This document shows, one piece after another, positions 1-5,648 of a DNA stretch of 13,387 bases. A model generated the notes under the pieces. That model did no database searches. It saw only the letters and a program-made list of their open reading frames with translations, and had not been told where the DNA came from. This DNA is from JACQAI01 sp035507915 (lineage in GTDB: Bacteria > Pseudomonadota > Alphaproteobacteria > Elsterales > Elsteraceae): assembly GCA_035507915.1 (NCBI GenBank), contig DATJNS010000201.1, positions 1-13,387 on the forward strand. Direction: 5' to 3'. A program made the position numbers and the translations under genes. Each line of letters begins with the position of its first letter. Position 1 is the first letter of the stretch.

Positions 1-974
1 CCCGCCGCGGGCGCGGCGTCGGGCGGCGCGAGCACGTCGAGCACGACGGCGAGGCCGCTGCGGAAGTGGCGCACCTCGGCGGTGCGCGGGATCGCGAAGC
101 TGATGCCGGCGCCGTTGTCGATCACCTCGGGCTGCGCCACCGAGCGCGGCAAAGCGTCCCGCAACGCCGCGACATCGATCTGCGCCGGTCGATCGAACGT
201 GATCGTGGCGTGGCCGGCGCTCGCCTCGACGTGGTACTCGACCGCCTGGGGCCAATCGAACTTGAGTCGGGTGAAATCGTCATGCTCGCCGACCCGCACG
301 GGCAGCACGACCGCGGCCGACGCCGCTTTGTCGGCCGGCTTCGCGGCGGCGATGGGCGCGGCCGCAGATGGCGGCGCGGCTGACGGCGTTGGCGCGGCCA
401 CGGGCGCCACCGCGCCCACAGGCGCCGCCGACGCCGGCACGGTTTCGGGCTTCGCGGCGGCGCTGTCCGGCTTGGCCGTGGCAGCCTGGGGCGCTTCGGG
501 CTTGGCGGCTTCGGGCTGGGGAGCGGCCGGCGGCGCGGCGGCTTGGCGCATCGGCTTGCCCGCCGGCTGATCGATCAGGTCGATCACGGCCGAGCGCTCG
601 TTCTGGAAGCTCCGCAAGGTGACGGGGCGCACCAGCTCGAACGTGACGCTGCGGCGATCCGCGCCGAGCACCGGCCGGGTCACGTAATTGTCGAGCCGCC
701 GGATCGCGGCCGCGCCGAGATCGGCCGTCAGCGGCGCATTGAAGCGGATGATCAGATGGTTGCCGTCGACGCTGGCGTCGAAACGCACCGGCTTCGGCCA
801 ATCGAAAACCAGCCGGCCATAGCCGTCATGCTCGCCGGAACGGACCGTGACCGCCGCCTCCGCGCGGGCCGCGGCGACCGGCCAGGCGAGCGCGATCGAC
901 GCCCCCAGCGCAACGCCAACCGCGAGGCTGCGCGCGCGTGCTCGACTAGCGGTCGAAGCTCGCCAGAATCGCAT
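1..974 (-). CDS. Secreted protein with two repeated beta-rich (AMIN-like) domains, 3' end outside window
   Basis: No named family is recognised. The frame is open from an ATG at 974 to the left edge (324 residues plus two bases). Residues 1-38 look like a signal peptide: an Arg-rich start, a hydrophobic core at about 17-34 and an AAARA-type cleavage site, so the product is probably periplasmic or envelope-bound. Residues about 44-135 and 227-315 are two copies of one domain. Each begins VR-x-GEHD, continues RL-x-FDWP, has alternating hydrophobic strands and ends in V(I/L)D(L/V). The linker at about 136-226 is Ala/Pro/Lys-rich. The start overlaps the cheZ end by 29 bases, with only a weak ribosome site, suggesting translational coupling. 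Being last in the fliL-cheZ operon points to a motility or envelope role by inference. Related flagellar loci, as I recall, carry large proteins that add TPR repeats at this place; that part would be outside the window. Confidence 0.8.
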   Translation of the reverse strand, partial: MRFWRASTASRARARSLAVGVALGASIALAWPVAAARAEAAVTVRSGEHDGYGRLVFDWPKPVRFDASVDGNHLIIRFNAPLTADLGAAAIRRLDNYVTRPVLGADRRSVTFELVRPVTLRSFQNERSAVIDLIDQPAGKPMRQAAAPPAAPQPEAAKPEAPQAATAKPDSAAAKPETVPASAAPVGAVAPVAAPTPSAAPPSAAAPIAAAKPADKAASAAVVLPVRVGEHDDFTRLKFDWPQAVEYHVEASAGHATITFDRPAQIDVAALRDALPRSVAQPEVIDNGAGISFAIPRTAEVRHFRSGLAVVLDVLAPPDAAPAA

Positions 975-1620
975 CAATCTCGGCCTGCTTCTTGGCGTCG
1001 TCCGGCAGCTGCGGTCCGTGCAGCAGGTCCTTCTCGTCGGTCTTGCCCGCGGGCGCCGCCGGCGCGGCCGCCGGCGCCTCCGCCGAACGCTCCGCCTGCT
1101 TGTTGGCGGTGTCCTCGCCGAACGCGGACAGCATCGCGCTCACGCGCTCCTCGATGTGCTTCAGCGTGCGCACCACCTTGGTGATGCGCTGGCCCGTGAT
1201 GTCCTGGAAGTTGCAGGCCTCGTAGATCCGCGTCACCGCCGCGGTGACCTGCTCGGCAGCCTCGGGCGGCAGGGTCGAGGTCAGGTTCGACAGCGCCTCG
1301 GCGGCGTCGAGGATGTTGCCCGTCGCCTCTTCGGTCGCGCCGACCACGGCATCGAGCTCATCGGTCGCGAGCGGGATGTCCTGCGAGCCGATGTCGTGCG
1401 GACGCACGGCGGCGATCTCGCTGCGCGCGTTCTGGATGAAGCGCGCCAGCGCCTCGAGCTCGGCGTAGAGCTTCAAGTCGGCCGCGGTCAGGTCGCCCGC
1501 CAAGCGCGCCATCACGCTTTCGACGATCGCCATGATCTCGGCCGGGCTCGGCTGCTCGCCCAGGCTCTGCAGCTTCGCCAGCTGACGCTGCAAGTCGGAA
1601 TTGTCAGGCGGTCCCGCCAT
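946..1620 (-). CDS. cheZ: CheZ-like chemotaxis protein phosphatase
   Basis: A 224-residue CheY-P phosphatase, close to the E. coli CheZ length of 214. The signature helix contains NFQDITGQ, with D140 and Q144 at the positions of E. coli D143 and Q147; the Gln attacks through a positioned water to remove phosphate from CheY. Residues about 85-165 form the long helical hairpin (DELDAVVGATEEAT, then the catalytic helix). An Ala/Pro-rich linker at about 178-195 leads to a carboxyl-terminal helix ending AEIDAILASFDR, which matches the CheY-binding tail of CheZ (E. coli ends VDDLLDSLGF). The ATG at 1620 has GGAGG four bases upstream. The gene lies 27 bp after cheY, and its last 29 bases overlap the next gene. 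CheZ is not universal in alphaproteobacteria, so its pairing with cheY here marks a direct dephosphorylation route. The family call is firm. Confidence 0.93.
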   Translation of the reverse strand: MAGPPDNSDLQRQLAKLQSLGEQPSPAEIMAIVESVMARLAGDLTAADLKLYAELEALARFIQNARSEIAAVRPHDIGSQDIPLATDELDAVVGATEEATGNILDAAEALSNLTSTLPPEAAEQVTAAVTRIYEACNFQDITGQRITKVVRTLKHIEERVSAMLSAFGEDTANKQAERSAEAPAAAPAAPAGKTDEKDLLHGPQLPDDAKKQAEIDAILASFDR

Positions 1621-1647
1621 CCAGCCTCCACCGGCCCCGCACGCCGA

Positions 1648-2034
1648 CTAGAACGGCCCGAACACCGCAATGAGCTTCTGCTTCAGCGTCTCGGCGTTGA
1701 ACGGCTTGACGATGTAATTCGTCACGCCGGCCTCCTTGGCCGCGATCACGTTCTCGGTCTTGCTTTCCGCGGTGACCATGACGAACGGGATGTGCGCCAG
1801 CTTGGCGTCCGACCGGACCTCCTTGAGCAGCTGCAGCCCGGTCATCGGTTCCATGTTCCAGTCCGAGATCACCAGTCCGAAATCCTTCTCGCGCAGACGC
1901 GCCAGCGCGGTCGCACCGTCCGAGGCCTCGTCGACGTTGTCGAAGCCGAGCTGCTTGAGCAGGTTGCGGATGATGCGCAGCATCGTCTTGTAGTCGTCGA
2001 CGATGAGGACGTTCATTGCTTTGTCGACAGGCAC
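1648..2034 (-). CDS. cheY: CheY single-domain response regulator
   Basis: A stand-alone receiver domain of 128 residues that carries the chemotaxis signal to the motor switch FliM. The phosphorylation pocket is complete: D13 and D14 (metal), D58 (phospho-acceptor, in ISDWNM), T88 (in MVTAES), Y107 and K110 (in NYIVKPF), each one position off E. coli numbering. The GTG at 2034 is chosen as start because GGGAGAGG lies 4-7 bases upstream. A GTG at 2052 would place that ribosome site inside the gene, and the ATG at 2016 has none. The resulting amino terminus, (M)PVDKAMNVLIVDDYKTM, fits relatives as I remember them. It lies 96 bp after the MotE-family gene and 27 bp before cheZ, so kinase output and phosphatase are made from the same transcript. 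No DNA-binding output domain is present. Confidence 0.95.
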   Translation of the reverse strand: MPVDKAMNVLIVDDYKTMLRIIRNLLKQLGFDNVDEASDGATALARLREKDFGLVISDWNMEPMTGLQLLKEVRSDAKLAHIPFVMVTAESKTENVIAAKEAGVTNYIVKPFNAETLKQKLIAVFGPF

Positions 2035-2130
2035 TGGACCTCTCCCGTTCACCAGAAGGATGCGCGACGTGATGACGCCGCGCCGGTCAAACTTGTTTCG
2101 CCCCCGCTCGCGCGCGCCGCGATCGGCGCG
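2035..2130 (-). other. Untranslated gap before cheY with a GC-rich hairpin
   Basis: This is the widest gap inside the minus-strand operon. A hairpin with arms CGCGCC and GGCGCG around a six-base loop (2113-2130) starts directly after the MotE-family stop codon. It has no U-tract, so it is more likely an mRNA-stabilising or attenuating structure than a strong terminator. A TTGACC hexamer lies 17 bases before a poor -10 sequence, so a cheY promoter of its own is possible but weakly supported. Confidence 0.3.
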
Positions 2131-2901
2131 TCACTGCTGCCGCGGCGGCGGGCGCTGGCTCTTGTCCGCCAGCATGTCGGTCACTTGGCGCGCACGATCC
2201 GGCTGCATACTGGCAAGGATCGGCGCGACCTTGTTCTCCTTCATGCGCTCGATGACGCCCAATAGCACATTGATCTCGAGCTTGTCGAAGATCAGAGCGG
2301 CCTCCTTGGGCTTCATCGACTCGTAGATCTTCACCAGACTGCGCAGCCGGCCGTCTTCCTGCTCGTTGTTGCGCGCCAGCATCTGCTGCAGCTCGAGCTT
2401 CACGGCGTCGAGGTCGGCGACCTTCTCCTCGAAGCGCTTCTCGGCCGCCTTGAGCAGCGCCTCGCGCTGATCGAGCGCGCGCTCGCGCTGATCGAGCGCG
2501 TCACGCCGCGCGCCGAGCGCCTGCAAGAGGTCGATCTCCGACTGGTTGAAGCGGGTCGGGTCGCGCGGCAGCTCGGCCGGCGGCACCGGCGCGGCCGACG
2601 CGACCTGGGCCTCGCCCGGCTTGGCGCCCGGTGCCGCGCCCTCGGCCTTCTGGCCGCCGGCGGGCGCCATGCCCCCGGCGGCCTGGCCGGCGCTCGGCGT
2701 CGCAGCGCCCTTCTGATCGGACTTGGCCGGCGCGACCGGCTGGCCTTGCGCCTGCGCCTGGGCGGTCTTCACCTGGACCGCGAGCGACGCGAAGCCGTTC
2801 CAGACATCGCTCACCTTCACGGTGAGCATCAGGAGCACCGCCAACAGCATGACGGGCAGCACCCGGAAGGGCAACCGACGGTGGCTCAGGGATTTCGGCA
2901 T
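2131..2901 (-). CDS. MotE-family flagellar protein (MgtE-N-like carboxyl domain)
   Basis: A 256-residue protein with a short basic start, one membrane segment at about 12-30, an Ala/Pro/Gly-rich linker at about 45-115, a coiled coil at about 122-185 (with ALDQRE repeated twice at 135-147), and a compact helical domain at about 187-246. That last domain has the pattern typical of MgtE-N/MotE proteins: SLVKIYESMKPKEAA, then IFDKLEINVLLGVIERMKE, and a Met-x-Pro-x-x-A close. The founding MotE, of Sinorhizobium, is a periplasmic chaperone for the motor protein MotC; related FlbB-type proteins act at the basal body. Here the anchor and periplasmic coiled coil suggest a motor-associated scaffold or chaperone, by inference. 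ATG 2901 has a run of six G at 2906-2911 as ribosome site. It follows the DUF6468-type gene by 31 bp. The exact partner cannot be told from sequence. Confidence 0.88.
   Translation of the reverse strand: MPKSLSHRRLPFRVLPVMLLAVLLMLTVKVSDVWNGFASLAVQVKTAQAQAQGQPVAPAKSDQKGAATPSAGQAAGGMAPAGGQKAEGAAPGAKPGEAQVASAAPVPPAELPRDPTRFNQSEIDLLQALGARRDALDQRERALDQREALLKAAEKRFEEKVADLDAVKLELQQMLARNNEQEDGRLRSLVKIYESMKPKEAALIFDKLEINVLLGVIERMKENKVAPILASMQPDRARQVTDMLADKSQRPPPRQQ
2461..2502 (-). repeat. 21-bp tandem duplication inside the MotE-family coiled coil
   Basis: Two adjacent 21-base units (2461-2481 and 2482-2502) differ at only the last two bases. They encode the doubled ALDQRE heptads of the coiled coil. 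Being exactly seven codons, the duplication lengthens the coil by one heptad without changing its register. It looks like a recent in-frame slippage event. Confidence 0.85.
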
Positions 2902-2932
2902 CGGTCCCCCCAGTCGACGGTCCTAACCACCC

Positions 2933-3700
2933 TCAGCGCCGCGTCCGCAACGCTTGCAACAGCTCGCGCTCGGCCTTGGAGCGCGGCTCCGTGGCGAGCG
3001 GCGGCTCGGCGACCGTCGGGCCGGGCGCCTGGGCGGCAGACGGGCCCGCCCCGGCGGCGCCAGCGGCTTGCGCCAACGCGGTGCGCAGACCGCCGCGCTC
3101 GCGCAGCGGCCGGGGCGCCCGCAACGGCCGTTCGCCGAGCGTGACGCGCTGCGCCAGCCGCTCGGCCGCCCGCTCGGCGTCGATCGGGGCCGGCCCGGGC
3201 GTGACCGCAGCGGCAGCGACCGCCGCCTCGTCGACCCGCTCGCGGAGTGGCCGCACGCGTGGCGGCGGCATCGGTTCGGGCTCGGCGGCGCCCGGTCGCG
3301 GCTCGCCGCGCAGCGGCCTGCCGGCCCGCCCGGGGGCCGGCTCGGGATCGCTGGCCGGCATCGGACGGCTCTGCACCTCGACGCGCGCGCTGCGCACGCC
3401 GCCCTCGAGGCGGTCGGCGAGACCCGACCCGCGATCGAGCAGGAACGACAGATCGTCGCGCAGCGCCTGGCTGCGGTCGAGATAGGCCTGCAGGCGGGTC
3501 GCTTCGTCGGTCGCGCTGCGCAGCGTCTTCACCCCGGCCTCGGCGCGCGCGCAAGCCTCGCCGAACGTGTGGATCAACGCCTCGAGCTCGGCCTTGTTGG
3601 AGCGCAGGCCGGCGAGACGGCGGTTCAGCATGGCGGCATAGAAGATGGTGGCCACCAGAAGGACCGCGACGATGACGTCGAGGAAGAGGGAAAGCGTCAA
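2933..3700 (-). CDS. DUF6468-type membrane-anchored coiled-coil protein
   Basis: A 255-residue protein with an uncleaved amino-terminal membrane segment (about 4-24), followed by LNRRLAGLRSNKAELE and a helical, coiled-coil stretch to about residue 105. I associate this pattern with the DUF6468 family found in alphaproteobacterial flagellar loci. Residues about 110-240 are Pro/Ala/Arg-rich and probably disordered; a short conserved-looking helix, AERELLQALR, closes the protein. No function is known to me. The start is a TTG at 3700, four bases after the fliM stop, with AAGGGGG nine bases upstream. The first in-frame ATG (codon 24) would remove the membrane segment. Its place between fliM and the MotE-family gene suggests a motor-associated membrane protein, by inference only. 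Confidence 0.82.
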   Translation of the reverse strand: MTLSLFLDVIVAVLLVATIFYAAMLNRRLAGLRSNKAELEALIHTFGEACARAEAGVKTLRSATDEATRLQAYLDRSQALRDDLSFLLDRGSGLADRLEGGVRSARVEVQSRPMPASDPEPAPGRAGRPLRGEPRPGAAEPEPMPPPRVRPLRERVDEAAVAAAAVTPGPAPIDAERAAERLAQRVTLGERPLRAPRPLRERGGLRTALAQAAGAAGAGPSAAQAPGPTVAEPPLATEPRSKAERELLQALRTRR

Positions 3701-3704
3701 GCGG

Positions 3705-4814
3705 TCAAACCCCCTTTTGGATCCGTTCGCTGATCTTGATCGCCATGTTGCCGTTGCGCTGGCCCATCACGCCGCGGAACATCGAGACGGCGCCGCAGCG
3801 CAAGGTCACCGGCGAGTCCGGGAACGAGTTCAGGACGACCTTGGAGCCGGGCTCCCACGCCAGCACGTCGCGCAGCGATGCCGTGATCTCGTCGAGCACC
3901 CCGTCGATGCCGACGTCGGTATGCCACAGCTCGCCGGCCAGATGGTTCTCCCAGATCGAGTCGCGGCCGAACTTCTCGCCCATGAACATCTGGAGCAGGA
4001 TCTCGCGCACCGGCTCCAGGGTCGCGTAGGGCAGCAGGAGCTCGAGGCGACCGCCGCGATCGTCCATGTCGATGCGCAGGCGCGCGAGCACCGCGGCGTT
4101 GGCCGGGCGCGCGATCGCCGCGAAACGCGGGTTGGTCTCGAGCCGGTCGAAGCGGAAGGTGACCGGACTCAGCGGATCGAACGCCGCCGACAGATCGCCC
4201 AGCACGACGTGCACCATGCGCTCGACGAGGTTGCGCTCGATGGTCGTGTAGGGCCGTCCCTCGATGCGCATCGCCGCGGTGCCGCGCCGGCCGCCGAGCA
4301 GAACGTCGACGATCGAGTAGATCAGCGCGCTGTCGATCGTCAGCAGGCCGAAATTGTCCCATTCCTCGGCCTTGAACACGCTGAGCATCGCGGGCAGCGG
4401 GATCGAGTTGAGGTAGTCGCCGAAGCGGATCGAGGTGATGTTGTCGAGACTGACCTCGACGTTGTCGGACGTGAAGTTGCGCAGCGATGTCGACATCATG
4501 CGCACGAGGCGGTCGAACACCACCTCGAGCATCGGCAGGCGCTCGTAGGAGACCAGCGCCGAGTTGACGATCGCGGCGATGCCCGAGCCGTCGCCCGAGC
4601 CGCCGCCGCCGTCGTCGAAGCCGAGCAGGCTGTCGATCTCGTCCTGATTGAGCACGCGCGTCGTGCCGCCGGTGTCGCCGCCCGTGTCGCCGCCGAAGTC
4701 GCCCACGCCGCCGCCGGCCGCCGGGCTGTCCTCGCCCTGGTTGCCCTCGGCCAGCGCCGCCCACTCGGCGGCCAGGAGGTCGTCGTCCTCCTTCTTGTCT
4801 TCGGGGTCGGCCAT
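3705..4814 (-). CDS. fliM: Flagellar motor switch protein FliM
   Basis: A 369-residue C-ring subunit that binds CheY-P and FliG and switches rotation. The CheY-binding motif LNQDEIDSLLGF is at residues 55-66, not at the extreme amino terminus as in E. coli. Before it, an acidic extension carries DLLAAEWAALAEG (12-24), like the start of many FliN proteins, then Gly-rich spacers (GGDTGGDTGG). The middle domain runs about 80-270, with the FliG-facing LLGGRRG loop at 172-178, and a SpoA-type carboxyl domain covers about 295-362 (LAGELWHTDVGIDGVLDEI to MAIKISERI). ATG 4814 has AAGGGGG eight bases upstream, sharing bases with the fliL stop. It sits 13 bp after fliL and 4 bp before the next gene, so the three are co-translated. 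E. coli FliM is 334 residues; the excess is the amino-terminal extension. Confidence 0.97.
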   Translation of the reverse strand: MADPEDKKEDDDLLAAEWAALAEGNQGEDSPAAGGGVGDFGGDTGGDTGGTTRVLNQDEIDSLLGFDDGGGGSGDGSGIAAIVNSALVSYERLPMLEVVFDRLVRMMSTSLRNFTSDNVEVSLDNITSIRFGDYLNSIPLPAMLSVFKAEEWDNFGLLTIDSALIYSIVDVLLGGRRGTAAMRIEGRPYTTIERNLVERMVHVVLGDLSAAFDPLSPVTFRFDRLETNPRFAAIARPANAAVLARLRIDMDDRGGRLELLLPYATLEPVREILLQMFMGEKFGRDSIWENHLAGELWHTDVGIDGVLDEITASLRDVLAWEPGSKVVLNSFPDSPVTLRCGAVSMFRGVMGQRNGNMAIKISERIQKGV

Positions 4815-4827
4815 CTGCTCTGCCCCC

Positions 4828-5361
4828 TTATTGGATCAGCATCTCGCGGAACAGCACGTCCTTGACGTGCGCCGGAGCCACCGCAGTGTTGATGCGCGAC
4901 AGCAGCTCCTCGCGCAGCCGGATCAGCCCGGCCGAGCCGCGCAGCTGGTCGGCGGTGAGCTCACGCAGATAGACCTGGAAGGTGTCGGTGACGCGCGGCA
5001 TCACGCGCTCGATGGCGGCGCGATCCTCGGGATGGTCGAGCTCGAGGCTGACCGAGATCTTGAGGAACTGCGGCCGCGGACCGTCGGTGCGCAGGTTGAC
5101 GAGAATGTCGGGCAGGTCCCAGTAGATGGGCGCGCCGGGCTGCGCAGCGCCGGGCGCTCCCGCGGCGGCCTCCGCGGGCGCCGCCTTCTCGCCACCGCCG
5201 AAGATCGACGACAGCGCGCCCGAGAAATACAGTCCAGCGGCGGCGCCGATCACCAGCAGCACCGGCAGGATGACGAAAAGAATCAGCTTTTTGCCGCTCA
5301 GACGCTTGCGCGTCGATGCGCGGCGGGCACCGGCATCTTCGTCAAAAGTATCCGCAGCCAT
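4828..5361 (-). CDS. fliL: Flagellar basal-body-associated protein FliL
   Basis: A 177-residue inner-membrane protein that surrounds or supports the stator units. It has a basic cytoplasmic start (RKRLSGKK), one membrane segment at about 26-46, an Ala/Gly/Pro linker, and a periplasmic domain from about residue 78 (IYWDLPDILVNL) that ends in the typical VKDVLFREMLIQ. ATG 5361 is preceded at five bases by AGGGAG (5367-5372). The open frame extends upstream to 5496, but that part has no family resemblance and lies beyond the ribosome site. It is the first gene of the minus-strand operon and is followed 13 bp later by fliM. The region upstream holds a candidate CtrA box. Confidence 0.95.
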   Translation of the reverse strand: MAADTFDEDAGARRASTRKRLSGKKLILFVILPVLLVIGAAAGLYFSGALSSIFGGGEKAAPAEAAAGAPGAAQPGAPIYWDLPDILVNLRTDGPRPQFLKISVSLELDHPEDRAAIERVMPRVTDTFQVYLRELTADQLRGSAGLIRLREELLSRINTAVAPAHVKDVLFREMLIQ

Positions 5362-5422
5362 AACTACTCCCTGCCGAGGCGCCCGAATGGACCGAGGCTC
5401 GATTACGTTGGGTGAGTTTCGG

Positions 5423-5437
5423 TTAAGGAACCGTTGA
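5423..5437 (-). promoter_or_regulatory. Candidate CtrA box upstream of fliL
   Basis: Read on the minus strand the site is TCAA-N7-TTAA followed by CC, one base off the full CtrA consensus TTAA-N7-TTAA(C). It lies about 62 bp before the fliL start. In Caulobacter the fliLM promoter is a CtrA target, which makes the place plausible. The same bases also form an inverted repeat, CGGTT-AAGG-AACCG (5420-5433), so another regulator is possible. No clear -10/-35 pair was recognised beside it. Confidence 0.4.
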
Positions 5438-5490
5438 AATGCAAGACGAAGTTTCCAAGCTCCGCCAAATTTTCCGCAGATTGCAGGGAC

Positions 5491-5518
5491 CGGCAAGATC
5501 TGCCCGGCAAAGCTTGCT
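5491..5518 (+). promoter_or_regulatory. Tandem enhancer-like sites (FlbD/ftr-like) for the flgF promoter
   Basis: Two abutting 14-base copies: CGGCAAGATCTGCC (5491-5504) and CGGCAAAGCTTGCT (5505-5518). Each is close to the dyad GGCAA-N3-TTGCC. Their centres are about 122 and 108 bp upstream of the predicted sigma-54 start near 5620, the usual distance for an enhancer-binding activator. A third copy lies in the same relation to flgI. They resemble the Caulobacter ftr elements bound by FlbD as I recall them. That the activator is a FlbD homologue is inference. Confidence 0.6.
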
Positions 5519-5559
5519 AAAGCGTCCTCCCCGACCTACGGCGCGGCCGGCGGAATTGG

Positions 5560-5575
5560 CCACAAGCCCTTGTGG
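5560..5575. repeat. Perfect inverted repeat CCACAAG-CC-CTTGTGG upstream of flgF
   Basis: A 7+2+7 perfect dyad whose left end lies about 60 bp upstream of the predicted flgF transcription start, between the tandem enhancer-like sites and the -24 box. It has no T-tract. It could bind an additional regulator or help bend the DNA. Its role is unknown. Confidence 0.5.
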
Positions 5576-5592
5576 AAGCGCAAGTTTGTTCA

Positions 5593-5610
5593 TTGGCACG
5601 TAGCATGCTT
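5593..5610 (+). promoter_or_regulatory. Sigma-54 promoter of the flgF operon
   Basis: The sequence TTGGCACG-TAGC-ATGCTT matches the -24/-12 consensus TTGGCACG-N4-TTGCTT with one mismatch outside the invariant bases. The GG (5595-5596) and GC (5607-5608) are separated by exactly ten bases. Transcription should begin near 5620, leaving a leader of about 29 bases before flgF. Confidence 0.82.
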
Positions 5611-5648
5611 AACGCCTCGGCAGAGGTATCAGGGTCGAGCCGGGCACC

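Noticed and set aside
2035..2052. GTG at 2052 as cheY start
   Set aside because: It overlaps GGGAGAGG, which is the best ribosome site for GTG 2034.
2122..2138. FNQSEIDLLQAL-like EIDLL motif idea in the MotE-family protein as a third CheY-P docking peptide (actual bases about 2515-2550)
   Set aside because: It lies in the predicted periplasmic part, inside the start of the coiled coil, and seems to be a family feature, so contact with cytoplasmic CheY is unlikely.
847..2265. Long open frame on the plus strand across cheZ, cheY and the MotE-family gene end
   Set aside because: It is antisense to three well-supported genes, has Arg/Asp/His/Leu-rich composition typical of reversed high-GC coding DNA, and has no recognisable domain.
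3645..4865. Long open frame on the plus strand opposite fliM
   Set aside because: FliM is certain on the other strand; this frame is Ala/Arg/His/Val-rich with no family signal.
5362..5496. Upstream extension of fliL to a start near 5496
   Set aside because: No FliL resemblance, and it would run across the AGGGAG ribosome site and the CtrA-like box.
5609..5613. TTAAC half-site at the flgF promoter as a CtrA site
   Set aside because: Only five bases match, no second half-site lies seven bases away, and it overlaps the -12 element.
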